Positions 9,377 to 17,125 of a DNA stretch of 64,000 nt are shown piece by piece. A model generated the notes under the pieces. That model was given only the letters and a program-made list of their open reading frames with translations, made no database searches and was not told where the DNA came from. Made by a program: the position numbers and the translations under genes. The stretch lies in NCBI GenBank assembly GCA_021777055.1, contig JAIQZO010000031.1, positions 1 to 64,000 of the forward strand, given 5' to 3'. Each line of letters opens with the position of its first letter. Position 1 is the first letter of the stretch. Source of the stretch: Candidatus Anammoxibacter sp. Its GTDB lineage: Bacteria > Planctomycetota > Brocadiia > Brocadiales > Anammoxibacteraceae.

Positions 9377-9639
9377 AGAAACGTGAGGTTGAAAAGATAT
9401 TCAAGAAATTAGATTTGAAAATTCGATCTACTATTCATAATTATGGATGGTTGATTGTTGGAGACAAAAAAATATTGCGGGTCCATTATTCTCACGGAAA
9501 TGGAGATATTCCAAGTAGTATTGTTAATAGAATCAGGGGGCAACTAAAACTGGCGCAAAATGATTTTAGAGATCTAGCAGGTTGCTCGTTATCATATGAA
9601 GATTATATAAACATTTTAAAACAGAAAAGACTCATTTGA
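9373..9639 (+). CDS. Putative HicA-like small toxin
   Basis: An 88-residue basic protein. The order GWLIVGDKKILRVHYS, then a short GNGDIPSSIVNRI segment, then a helix, resembles the double-stranded-RNA-binding-like fold of HicA toxins, in which a histidine precedes a DIPxGT-like turn. Here His58 in YSHGNGDIP might play that part. Start overlaps the previous stop by four bases. The family assignment is weak; size, charge and coupling support a toxin-antitoxin module. Confidence 0.5.
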   Translation: MKKREVEKIFKKLDLKIRSTIHNYGWLIVGDKKILRVHYSHGNGDIPSSIVNRIRGQLKLAQNDFRDLAGCSLSYEDYINILKQKRLI

Positions 9640-9714
9640 TAATTCGTTAAATAGTTAATTCGAGGATTCGTTTTTTGCAATAAGCAAAACATGCAAAAGC
9701 ATAATCAGGCGTCT

Positions 9715-9797
9715 AGGCTGAAGGCTAAGGGCTGAAGGTAAAAGCTTAAAGACGAAATGCAAAAAGGCTTTTATCTTCAGCCTTCAGTCTTCAGTCT
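9715..9797. repeat. Imperfect inverted repeat between convergent genes
   Basis: Arms of about 31 bases (9715-9745 and 9767-9797) contain CTGAAGGCTAAGGGCTGAAG and its near-complement. The position between convergent stops allows a bidirectional terminator role. The arms use the same CCTTCAG word as the array at 1-136. Confidence 0.65.
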
Positions 9798-11064
9798 ATT
9801 CACCTACTTGAGTAATGCTCTCTTTGCCTATAAGGATATTAATGGCGTTTTCGAGCTGTTTATCTATAAATTCCGTATCATCAAGTTCTTCACTGTGCGT
9901 ACCGTTTGCTTTCTCTTGCGCAACGGCACTATTAATCATTGCAAGATTCTTATGGAGTTCTTTTAATTCTTCAGTTGTAAGCTCAATTATACTATCAGGT
10001 ACTATACCCTTTTCATGGATTGAAATACCGGATGGAGTATAATACCTGGCGGTTGTAATCTTTAATGCTACTTTTCCATCCTCTATAGGAATAAGGCTCT
10101 GCACGGATCCCTTTCCAAAAGTCTTTGTTCCTACGAGTACTCCCCGTTTGTTATCTTTAATTGCACCAGCAACAATCTCAGATGCACTGGCGCTACCGTT
10201 GTTCACCAATACCACCATGGGGTATTTAGTCAATGCTCCACTTCTGTGGGCTTTGTATGTTATGTCTTGTGACTCGTCTCGTCCTTTTGTAGAGACAATA
10301 ATCCCTTTTTTTAGGAACTGATCCGAAACCTCAATTGCAACATTCAGCAAACCACCGGGATTAAATCGTAAATCCAAGACAATGGATTTAACATCCAGGT
10401 TCTTTAAATCAGCAATCGCAGTTCTTAAATCTTCTATTGTATGGTCTTGAAAGTTGGTAATTGCCATATACCCCACTTTGTTCTCTTCATCCACTATCCT
10501 TACGCCTCTGACACTAACCACCTGTACTTTTGCCCTTTTAATAGTTATATCAACCGGTTCCGACTCTCCCATGTGCAATACAGTTAGCGTAACGTAACTA
10601 CCTGGTTTTCCTCTTAAACTTTTTATTATTTCTCTGAAAGCCATATCGTCAGCAGGTTTTCCGTCAATCTTCAGAATTATATCACCAGCAAGTATACCCC
10701 CACGCATAGCAGGTGAATCAACAATGGGAGATATAACTTTCAGCATACCCTTTTTTACTACAACTTCGATACCCAGTCCTTCAAACTCTCCCTCTGTCTC
10801 TACCTTTAAATCTGCAAGCTCTTCCTCGCCAAAAAATTGACTGTATGAATCTAAACCTGACAACATACCTTTATATGCATTATGAAAGATATCCTTAATG
10901 TCAACCTCGTCAACATATTTATCTTGAATCATCTTTACAACCTTGACAAACCTCTCATAATCTCCATAGCTAACAACTCTTCCATTCGTCTCCTCTGCAT
11001 ATAAGACATTACCTTTAAAGATCAACAAAACCAGAAAAGCATATATTAATATTTGTCTCTGCAT
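9796..11064 (-). CDS. ctpA: Carboxyl-terminal processing protease (S41)
   Basis: A 422-residue protein with a signal peptide (cleavage near LYA-EE), a PDZ domain at about 93-180 and an S41 catalytic domain. The nucleophile is Ser293 in NNGSASASEI and the general base Lys318 in TKTFGKGSVQ; their 25-residue spacing matches E. coli Prc. It would cleave exported proteins at their C-termini in the periplasm or paryphoplasm. The C-terminal tail (about 390-422) is acidic and has no recognised domain. The gene stands alone and its 3' end abuts the inverted repeat at 9715-9797. Confidence 0.93.
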   Translation of the reverse strand: MQRQILIYAFLVLLIFKGNVLYAEETNGRVVSYGDYERFVKVVKMIQDKYVDEVDIKDIFHNAYKGMLSGLDSYSQFFGEEELADLKVETEGEFEGLGIEVVVKKGMLKVISPIVDSPAMRGGILAGDIILKIDGKPADDMAFREIIKSLRGKPGSYVTLTVLHMGESEPVDITIKRAKVQVVSVRGVRIVDEENKVGYMAITNFQDHTIEDLRTAIADLKNLDVKSIVLDLRFNPGGLLNVAIEVSDQFLKKGIIVSTKGRDESQDITYKAHRSGALTKYPMVVLVNNGSASASEIVAGAIKDNKRGVLVGTKTFGKGSVQSLIPIEDGKVALKITTARYYTPSGISIHEKGIVPDSIIELTTEELKELHKNLAMINSAVAQEKANGTHSEELDDTEFIDKQLENAINILIGKESITQVGE

Positions 11065-11287
11065 AGTTATTGTAGGTGTACGTTATTAATTTAATAGTAT
11101 AGGAATTTCGTTTTTAATTCGTTGTAATGTACGGCGTCTGTTCTTCTCCAAAATCACAGTAACCATAATTCCGGTGGGGCGTATGATTATGAATTTGGTG
11201 CTAATTTAAAATAGTAAAGGAATTTTCATTTTATTAATAATGTAGGACGGGCATTGCCCACAAATTACTGTAGTCTTAACTTTCTCT

Positions 11288-11343
11288 TAATAGTACTCTT
11301 AATCTTAATGGCTGTGTGTGGATTAAGATTAAGAGTACTATTA
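11288..11343. repeat. Perfect 22-bp inverted repeat
   Basis: Arms 11288-11309 and 11322-11343 (core TAGTACTCTTAATCTTAAT) are exact complements around 12 bases (GGCTGTGTGTGG). A related TAATCTTAATTTTAATCC-CACACACAATG arrangement occurs near 63850-63890. Confidence 0.85.
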
Positions 11344-11459
11344 GGAATTACGATCTTAAAAGCAAAGAGTTCTCCGTAGGTGCTAATTTAATAGTATAGG
11401 AATTTTCATTTTGGTTTGTTGTACTGTAAAAGATCGTAGAATGAGCGAAATATAAAAAT

Positions 11460-11548
11460 GTAGGGTGCGTATTACGCACCGACATGCAATATTATATGAT
11501 ACCAAAGTTAATCTTTCTGCTCATTTCGGTGCATAAAATGCACACTAC
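11460..11548. repeat. Paired GTAGGGTGCRTWWYGCACC palindromes
   Basis: A 23-base palindrome at 11460-11482 (GTAGGGTGCGTATTACGCAC...) faces a related one at 11526-11548 in the opposite orientation. The same arrangement recurs at 42610-42680. I interpret it as a REP-like dispersed repeat. Confidence 0.7.
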
Positions 11549-11676
11549 ATAAACAATCTGTAGGTTTTTCTGTGTAATTTTGTGATTAAAGTCCGCTGCA
11601 GGCGCTAATTTAACTACCGTCATACTGAAATCTCCCTAAATGGTATATTATTTATAAGGGGAATTACACTACTTCC

Positions 11677-12642
11677 TTAGCTAGATGATTTTCTCTGATG
11701 TGCTTTTTTTGCTGCAGCAACTATACACTCCGTTGTCAGATTGTATTCTTTAAACAGTATATCAGGCTCACCTGACTGTCCAAATCTATTATCAATTCCA
11801 ATCATCTCAATGGGGACCGGACACTCTTGTGCAAGAGCAGAAGCAACTGCACTACCAAGACCTCCGTTAAGAACATGCTGTTCTGCCGTGACTACTGCCC
11901 CGGTCTTCTTTGCGGATTCTAATATAAGTTCCCTGTCAAGGGGTTTAATAGTATGCATATTAATAACTGTCGCTTCAATTCCATCTTTAGAAAGCTCTTC
12001 AGCTGCATCAAGTGCCTTTTCAACCAACATTCCGCAAGCAACAATAGTTATATCATCGCCTGATCTAAAGGTAATGCCTTTGCCAATCTTAAAGACATGT
12101 TCATCGCTTGTGAGGACAGGAACTGTCGCTCTTCCAAGTCGTAGATATACAGGCCCATTCAACTTAACTGCCTCAAAAACCGCCTTCTTTGTCTCTGGCC
12201 CGTCACACGGCTCAATTACTACCATATTTGGGATACTGGACATGATGGCGATATCTTCATTCATTTGATGAGATGCCCCGTCAGGGCCAACACCAAGGCC
12301 TGCGTGCGTTGCTGCAATATTAACATTCAGATTGCAATAACATATTGTATTCCTTATCTGCTCCCATGCTCTACCTGCCGCAAAAATGGCGAATGTGCTG
12401 GTAAACACTGTCTTGCCACATGATGCTAGACCTGCAGCTGTGCCCATCATGTTTGCTTCAGCAATACCCATATTAAAGAACCGGTCAGGGAATTTATCTG
12501 CAAATTTCTTTGTAGTTGTTGACTTCGATAGGTCGGCATCCAATACTATTATTTCTTTGTTCAAAGCCCCTATCTCTAACAGCGCTCCACCATAGGCTGC
12601 ACGTGTTGCTATTTTTTCTGGTTTATTGGATTGTTCTTTCAT
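11677..12642 (-). CDS. Transketolase, C-terminal subunit
   Basis: A 321-residue protein covering the pyrimidine-binding and C-terminal domains of transketolase: GIAEANMMGTAAGLA, THAGLGVGPDGASHQ, then DRFGQSGEPDILF at the C-terminus. It pairs with the N-terminal subunit six bases upstream. Together they form the thiamine-diphosphate enzyme of the non-oxidative pentose phosphate pathway. Split transketolases are usual in archaea and many anaerobes. The two genes are clearly one operon. Confidence 0.92.
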   Translation of the reverse strand: MKEQSNKPEKIATRAAYGGALLEIGALNKEIIVLDADLSKSTTTKKFADKFPDRFFNMGIAEANMMGTAAGLASCGKTVFTSTFAIFAAGRAWEQIRNTICYCNLNVNIAATHAGLGVGPDGASHQMNEDIAIMSSIPNMVVIEPCDGPETKKAVFEAVKLNGPVYLRLGRATVPVLTSDEHVFKIGKGITFRSGDDITIVACGMLVEKALDAAEELSKDGIEATVINMHTIKPLDRELILESAKKTGAVVTAEQHVLNGGLGSAVASALAQECPVPIEMIGIDNRFGQSGEPDILFKEYNLTTECIVAAAKKAHQRKSSS

Positions 12643-12648
12643 TATTAA

Positions 12649-13497
12649 TTAATTGAGGTTTGATACTGCTTCGCTAGCTTGTTCCTTGGAAGGAACAGAA
12701 CCGTGCCAGGAAGATGGGTCAGCTTCCATTAATCCAACCCCTTTACCTTTTAATGTCTTTGCTATAATAATTGTAGGTTTTCCCTTAACTGTCTTTGCCT
12801 CATCATATGCATCCAAGATTGCTTCCATGTCATGTCCGTCAATCTCAAGTACGTTCCATCCGAATGCTTTCCATTTATCAACAATAGGATACGGAGACAT
12901 AATTTGATCAATAGGGCCGTCGATTTGATAGCCGTTGTTATCCAGTATGGCACATATATTGTCCAGTTTATAATGGCCAATCGCCATTGCGGCTTCCCAA
13001 ATCTGCCCCTCTTGGATCTCGCCGTCTCCCATCATGACATAAACCCTGTAATTCTTCTTATCTACCACTCCTGCCAGTGCCATTCCCAATCCAACGGAAA
13101 GTCCTTGGCCTAATGACCCGCTTGATATATCTACCCCGTTGACTCTTTTCATATCGGGATGTCCCTGCAAATTGCTTCCAAATTTTCTTAACCCCATTAG
13201 CTCGTCAACGTCAAAATATCCACTCTCTGCCAGTACAGAATATAGTGCAGGGCAAGCATGTCCTTTTGACAAAATGAATCTATCCCTATCTGCACATTTC
13301 GGATCACTTGCATCGTGCTTCATTTTACAAAAGTATAACCCCACCAACAAATCTGTTGCAGAAAGGGAGCCACCTGGATGTCCGGATCCCGCCTCTGACA
13401 ACATTTTGACAATGTTGATCCTGACTTTTTTCGTAATATCTTTAAGCTTGTAAATATCAGTTGTACTTGAATTAGCGGTTTTTATTAGTGTACTCAT
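12649..13497 (-). CDS. Transketolase, N-terminal subunit
   Basis: A 282-residue protein holding the thiamine-diphosphate-binding half of transketolase: SGHPGGSLSATDLLVGLYF, SKGHACPALY, and the GDGEIQEGQIWEA motif with NNGYQIDG for the cofactor and metal. It ends at the domain boundary, and the C-terminal subunit starts six bases later. The length matches split transketolases in anaerobes. No other pentose-phosphate gene is adjacent. Confidence 0.92.
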   Translation of the reverse strand: MSTLIKTANSSTTDIYKLKDITKKVRINIVKMLSEAGSGHPGGSLSATDLLVGLYFCKMKHDASDPKCADRDRFILSKGHACPALYSVLAESGYFDVDELMGLRKFGSNLQGHPDMKRVNGVDISSGSLGQGLSVGLGMALAGVVDKKNYRVYVMMGDGEIQEGQIWEAAMAIGHYKLDNICAILDNNGYQIDGPIDQIMSPYPIVDKWKAFGWNVLEIDGHDMEAILDAYDEAKTVKGKPTIIIAKTLKGKGVGLMEADPSSWHGSVPSKEQASEAVSNLN

Positions 13498-13726
13498 TTA
13501 TCCTAAACAACAAAAATAATTCCGTTTTAACTATTAAAATATTCAGAAAAGAGATGGGGGCTGTATCTAACTTATAGACTTTATGAAATTTCCAAGAAAT
13601 GTCTAACCAGAGGCAAAAATGGTGTGTGACCAGCGTGTTTGGCACGCAAACATCCGTCAAAGTTGTACCAAACAATAACCCCAAACTTTAACCGTAACAT
13701 TAAATCGTGCCCAAATGAATTATTGA

Positions 13727-13802
13727 TGGTGGGCAGAGACGGGATCGAACCGTCGACACCAGGATTTTCAGTCCTGTGCTCTACCGACTGAGCTATCTGC
13801 CC
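13727..13802 (-). tRNA. tRNA-Phe (GAA)
   Basis: A 76-base cloverleaf on the minus strand: acceptor GGGCAGA paired with TCTGCCC, D-arm GCTCAGTCGGTAGAGC, anticodon stem AGGAC/TCCT with loop CTGAAAA (anticodon GAA), T-arm with GGTTCGATC, and an encoded 3' CCA after discriminator A. Confidence 0.96.
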
Positions 13803-13915
13803 CCACTACATAATTTATTTCTTCAAAATTTCCGTGTGTAAAAAAATTAACACTGAAATTTTGGTGCATTATAGGTACCAATCTATGACCTGTCAAGGAG
13901 ATTTTTGCTTATCCC

Positions 13916-14869
13916 TTATAAGCCATGAGCTTTTACATACTCCATAAACGTCTGTTTATCCTTTTCTATCTGTATCTTTAGCTCATTTGCACTATCAAAT
14001 TTCTTTTCATCTCTTATCTTACACAAAAACTTGACCTCTAAATCCTGTCCATATATGGAATCGGAGAAATCCAGAATATGTACTTCAACCACAGTCTCCA
14101 AGTAACCGTTTTCTATAATTAACTCCGCCTCAAATGTTGGTCGTTTACCTATATTGGTGATTGCATAGAAATCCTTTCCATTTAACCTTGCAGAGGTCCC
14201 ATACACACCTCCGGGTGGCATGACTTCGTGATGCAGGTCCAGGTTTGCCGTGGGAAAAAGAACTTTCCCTCCCCTCTGACTCCCGGACACAACTGTTCCT
14301 AAAATGGTAACTGGCCGTCCAAGCATCTCTTCTGCCCGTTTCAAATCACCGGTCATAACAGCTTTACGTACTAATGTACTGCTAATAATGTCATTGTCAA
14401 GCATAACGGGATCGCACGAAAACACTTCATAGTCGTATTTATCGGCAAGCATGTAAACCATTCCCTTGTCACCGGTACCATTCTTTCCAAATGAGCAATT
14501 ATAACCAAGAACAAGCCCTTTAACCCCTATCCACTTATGTAAGACATTGTCCACAAACTTATCCGCTGCAATGTTTGCCACATCATCATTAAACTCCATA
14601 ACAACAGTACAATCAACACCTAAGCTTTCAAAGACATTCAGGCGATGTTCCAGCGATGTTATCATGGATGATGGCTTTACTCCGAGTACCGCTTTCGGGT
14701 TCATGCTAAAGGTCATTACAATGGATTTACCGTTTTTCTCTTTTGCCCAGTTAACTGTCTTATTTATTACACGTAAATGTCCCTTGTGAATTCCGTCAAA
14801 CACGCCAAGAGTTACAACTGGCCAACAGTTACTTTCCATTGGCTTGTTTATTCCATAAATTATTTCCAT
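13916..14869 (-). CDS. ribF: Bifunctional riboflavin kinase/FAD synthetase
   Basis: A 317-residue protein, close to the usual 310. The N-terminal FAD synthetase domain shows LGVFDGIHKGHLRVI (GxFDGxHxGH) and GYNCSFGKNGTGD. The C-terminal kinase domain shows SGSQRGGKVLFPTANL and GVYG. It converts riboflavin to FMN and FAD. It stands alone downstream of the foldase gene, with a dispersed repeat between them. Flavin supply would serve the ThyX encoded nearby among others, but there is no operon link. Confidence 0.95.
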   Translation of the reverse strand: MEIIYGINKPMESNCWPVVTLGVFDGIHKGHLRVINKTVNWAKEKNGKSIVMTFSMNPKAVLGVKPSSMITSLEHRLNVFESLGVDCTVVMEFNDDVANIAADKFVDNVLHKWIGVKGLVLGYNCSFGKNGTGDKGMVYMLADKYDYEVFSCDPVMLDNDIISSTLVRKAVMTGDLKRAEEMLGRPVTILGTVVSGSQRGGKVLFPTANLDLHHEVMPPGGVYGTSARLNGKDFYAITNIGKRPTFEAELIIENGYLETVVEVHILDFSDSIYGQDLEVKFLCKIRDEKKFDSANELKIQIEKDKQTFMEYVKAHGL

Positions 14870-14889
14870 ATTTAATCTGTAAATTTCAG

Positions 14890-15039
14890 TATCTATTCAG
14901 CGTATATTACACACCCAATCTGCTTACACAGCCACCCCTCTTTCTAGAGGTGATTAAATAGCATACAAATTGAAATTTAAAAGTATCCTTTAATAAAAGG
15001 GGATTTAGGGGTGTGTTACAAGATTTTGGAGAATAGATA
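14890..15039. repeat. 150-bp dispersed element with TATCTATTC ends, copy 1
   Basis: Bounded by TATCTATTC (14890) and its complement GAATAGATA (15031-15039). Inside are ATTACACACCC and GGGATTTAGGGGTGTGTTAC near-complements and a CCCCTCTTTCTAGAGG hairpin. A second copy lies at 61841-61991. No coding capacity; it resembles MITE/REP-type repeats. Confidence 0.8.
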
Positions 15040-15083
15040 CAAATTTCATGTCGTAATTATTATTTATCCATTAATTAACTCGA

Positions 15084-16784
15084 TTAAATATCCAATTCTG
15101 CGTTGCTTAATACCTTATTTTCCCATTTTGATAAGATAAACCTCTGTTTTTCAGCACCAATTGTCCTTGCTATATCATTGAACTTGTCATCAAACCCTTT
15201 TCTGTCTGCTTCCTTTTTTTCTACCAACGTTATTAAATAACATGCTTTTTTTCCTTCATCTTCGGCGACTAGTTCAATCTTTTTATCATCATCTAATTTA
15301 AACGCCTTAGCTACAACATTAGGTCTGTACGCCTTTAAAGCGGCCACATAACTGTGCTGTCTATTATTAACAATCTGCGGTCGGCTTAAAAAGTCCGTTT
15401 CACCAACCTCCGGAGCTTTGCCGCTTGAGTCCGCAATATACGAATCCAGGCCATCTTTGAAAGAAGAACTCTTCATCATGGCAAGACATTTCTCGGCAGA
15501 CTCGGTTGCGATCCTTAATGCCATTTCTAGCTTTAAATCGGCTTCCACCTTACTTTTTACCTCTGATAACGGAGGTGTTTCTGGTGTCTTTCTGTCAATT
15601 ACCTGGAAAATATACTTACCCACAAGGGCACTTAACGGGGGACTTGGATCATTCTCTTCCCTGTTAAATGCTATATTTGCAAACCTGTCTGTTCCAACTA
15701 ACAAGGCATCAGCCTCTTCTTGTGTTATAAATTCCTTGCCATTTACGGATTTTGGTATGTTATATATTAACCCGTATTTCTCGGCTAAATCCTTAAATAA
15801 AGGGCGTTTAACCTTGTCAATACCTTCGTAGATCTCTTCATCTACCTTACTTATAAGTTCATTGGCTAAATTCGCGGCCTTCTCTTTTTTCAATTTATTG
15901 GCTATAAGATCTTTAACTTCCTCAAACGATTTAAACGCGTCTGTTTTTTCTGGTTCTCCCTCTGTGTCTTCTGATTCTTCCGCCTTTTTTTCTACTACTT
16001 TCTTGAATTCGTTCTCTTTATTTTTTTCGTAATACTCTTTCTGCTCATCTTCGCTTATTTCTACCCTGCTTTCCAGTGCATTGAAGTTTGCAAGTATATA
16101 CTCAACCTTTATCTTGTCAGGTTCCATATAACCATACGTACCGCTCTGTTTATCTGGTATAACGCCTTTATGTTTATTATAAAACTCCTCAATCTCAGCG
16201 TTGGTTACGTTAGCCGAATCAACAAAGTTTGCGGCATCGAAAGATACATATTTTATCTTAACCTTTTCATTCTCAAGTGAATAACGCTGCCACGCCTCTT
16301 CAGTTGTCACTTTAATTCCACTCTTCAAGAAATGATCCATCTTATGTATACGCATCACCTCTTCTATCGTCCTGATCAACTGGCCCCGGTTCACATTAAA
16401 GCTGCTGCACAATACCCTTATAAGGTTTTCCACATCAGTTTCCGGTTTCTGACCAAACACCTGTGTTGCCAAGTCATATATACCCTCAACAACATCTTCT
16501 TCTGTGATTACTATCCCCGTCCTTTTAGCTTCGCGTTCAAATATCATCTGTTTCCAGACAATATCTTGCACCGGTCCCCGTAACCTCGACAGAATTATCC
16601 TTCTCCAGCGAGCATCAAAATCTGCCAGTTCGTCCCTACGAATATTCTCACCTGCTATTGACCCAACTGATTTTTCAGGTATAAAAAACATGGCAGAGGA
16701 ACCAATTCCCCACGCCCCCATAGCAAAAATCATCAATATGAAAACCTTTTTTTGATTTCTCCGAAACCAATTATTAAACGCCAT
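15084..16784 (-). CDS. PpiD/SurA-like membrane-anchored periplasmic foldase
   Basis: About 566 residues from the ATG at 16784, which has a GGGAG site six bases upstream; a TTG four codons earlier is less likely. One N-terminal membrane helix (KKVFILMIFAMGAWGIGSSAMFF) follows a basic segment, then a SurA_N-like region (GENIRRDELADFDARWRR). The middle is highly charged and helical, with a KVEKKAEESEDTEGEPEK stretch. This order matches PpiD-type chaperones that help exported proteins fold. A parvulin catalytic domain is not clear to me, so the isomerase activity is unproven. Confidence 0.8.
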   Translation of the reverse strand: MAFNNWFRRNQKKVFILMIFAMGAWGIGSSAMFFIPEKSVGSIAGENIRRDELADFDARWRRIILSRLRGPVQDIVWKQMIFEREAKRTGIVITEEDVVEGIYDLATQVFGQKPETDVENLIRVLCSSFNVNRGQLIRTIEEVMRIHKMDHFLKSGIKVTTEEAWQRYSLENEKVKIKYVSFDAANFVDSANVTNAEIEEFYNKHKGVIPDKQSGTYGYMEPDKIKVEYILANFNALESRVEISEDEQKEYYEKNKENEFKKVVEKKAEESEDTEGEPEKTDAFKSFEEVKDLIANKLKKEKAANLANELISKVDEEIYEGIDKVKRPLFKDLAEKYGLIYNIPKSVNGKEFITQEEADALLVGTDRFANIAFNREENDPSPPLSALVGKYIFQVIDRKTPETPPLSEVKSKVEADLKLEMALRIATESAEKCLAMMKSSSFKDGLDSYIADSSGKAPEVGETDFLSRPQIVNNRQHSYVAALKAYRPNVVAKAFKLDDDKKIELVAEDEGKKACYLITLVEKKEADRKGFDDKFNDIARTIGAEKQRFILSKWENKVLSNAELDI

Positions 16785-16796
16785 ATTTGCTCCCAA

Positions 16797-17125
16797 ACTT
16801 ACTTTAATTTAAACTAAAAGTATATATCTAATGCCCGTTATGCCAAATCACATACAAAGCCCAATTGTGCAATATTATATATATATATAGATGAAGCCGC
16901 AACCAAATTGTTATGGCCATAAATTTTTGTTTTTTTCTTAGCTAATTTGCCATTAATTAAGCAAGAAACCGCTGGTATTTATACAACTCTAAACAGAAAA
17001 TTCAAATTATTTATTCAGAAAATACTTGACAGAAAGATTTTCTTTTATTTAAATCATACCGTGCCTTTTACTTGATTTAATGAAAAGGATTTTCAGTATC
17101 AAAATAATTGAAGGAGTTGATTTAT
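16797..17125. other. Intergenic region upstream of topA
   Basis: Divergent spacer of about 330 bases with an AT dinucleotide run at about 16873-16890 and a likely promoter at 17026-17054. No gene is seen. Confidence 0.6.
17026..17054 (+). promoter_or_regulatory. Sigma-70-type promoter for topA
   Basis: A perfect TTGACA (17026-17031) is followed after 17 bases by TTAAAT (17049-17054). This places transcription about 65 bases ahead of the topA ATG. Confidence 0.6.

Larger units (their letters stand above)
11065..11676. other. Repeat-rich intergenic region
   Basis: About 600 bases without a gene. It holds three copies of a roughly 31-base word containing AATAGTATAGGAATTTTC (11083-11115, 11200-11232, 11382-11412), a 22-bp inverted repeat (11288-11343), a paired palindrome (11460-11548) and a GTAGGACGGGCATTGCCC palindrome at about 11243-11260. 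Confidence 0.7.

Noticed and set aside
13472..13684. Minus-strand 70-codon frame upstream of transketolase
   Set aside because: No ribosome binding site, no recognised pattern, and it overlaps the transketolase start. Treated as spurious.
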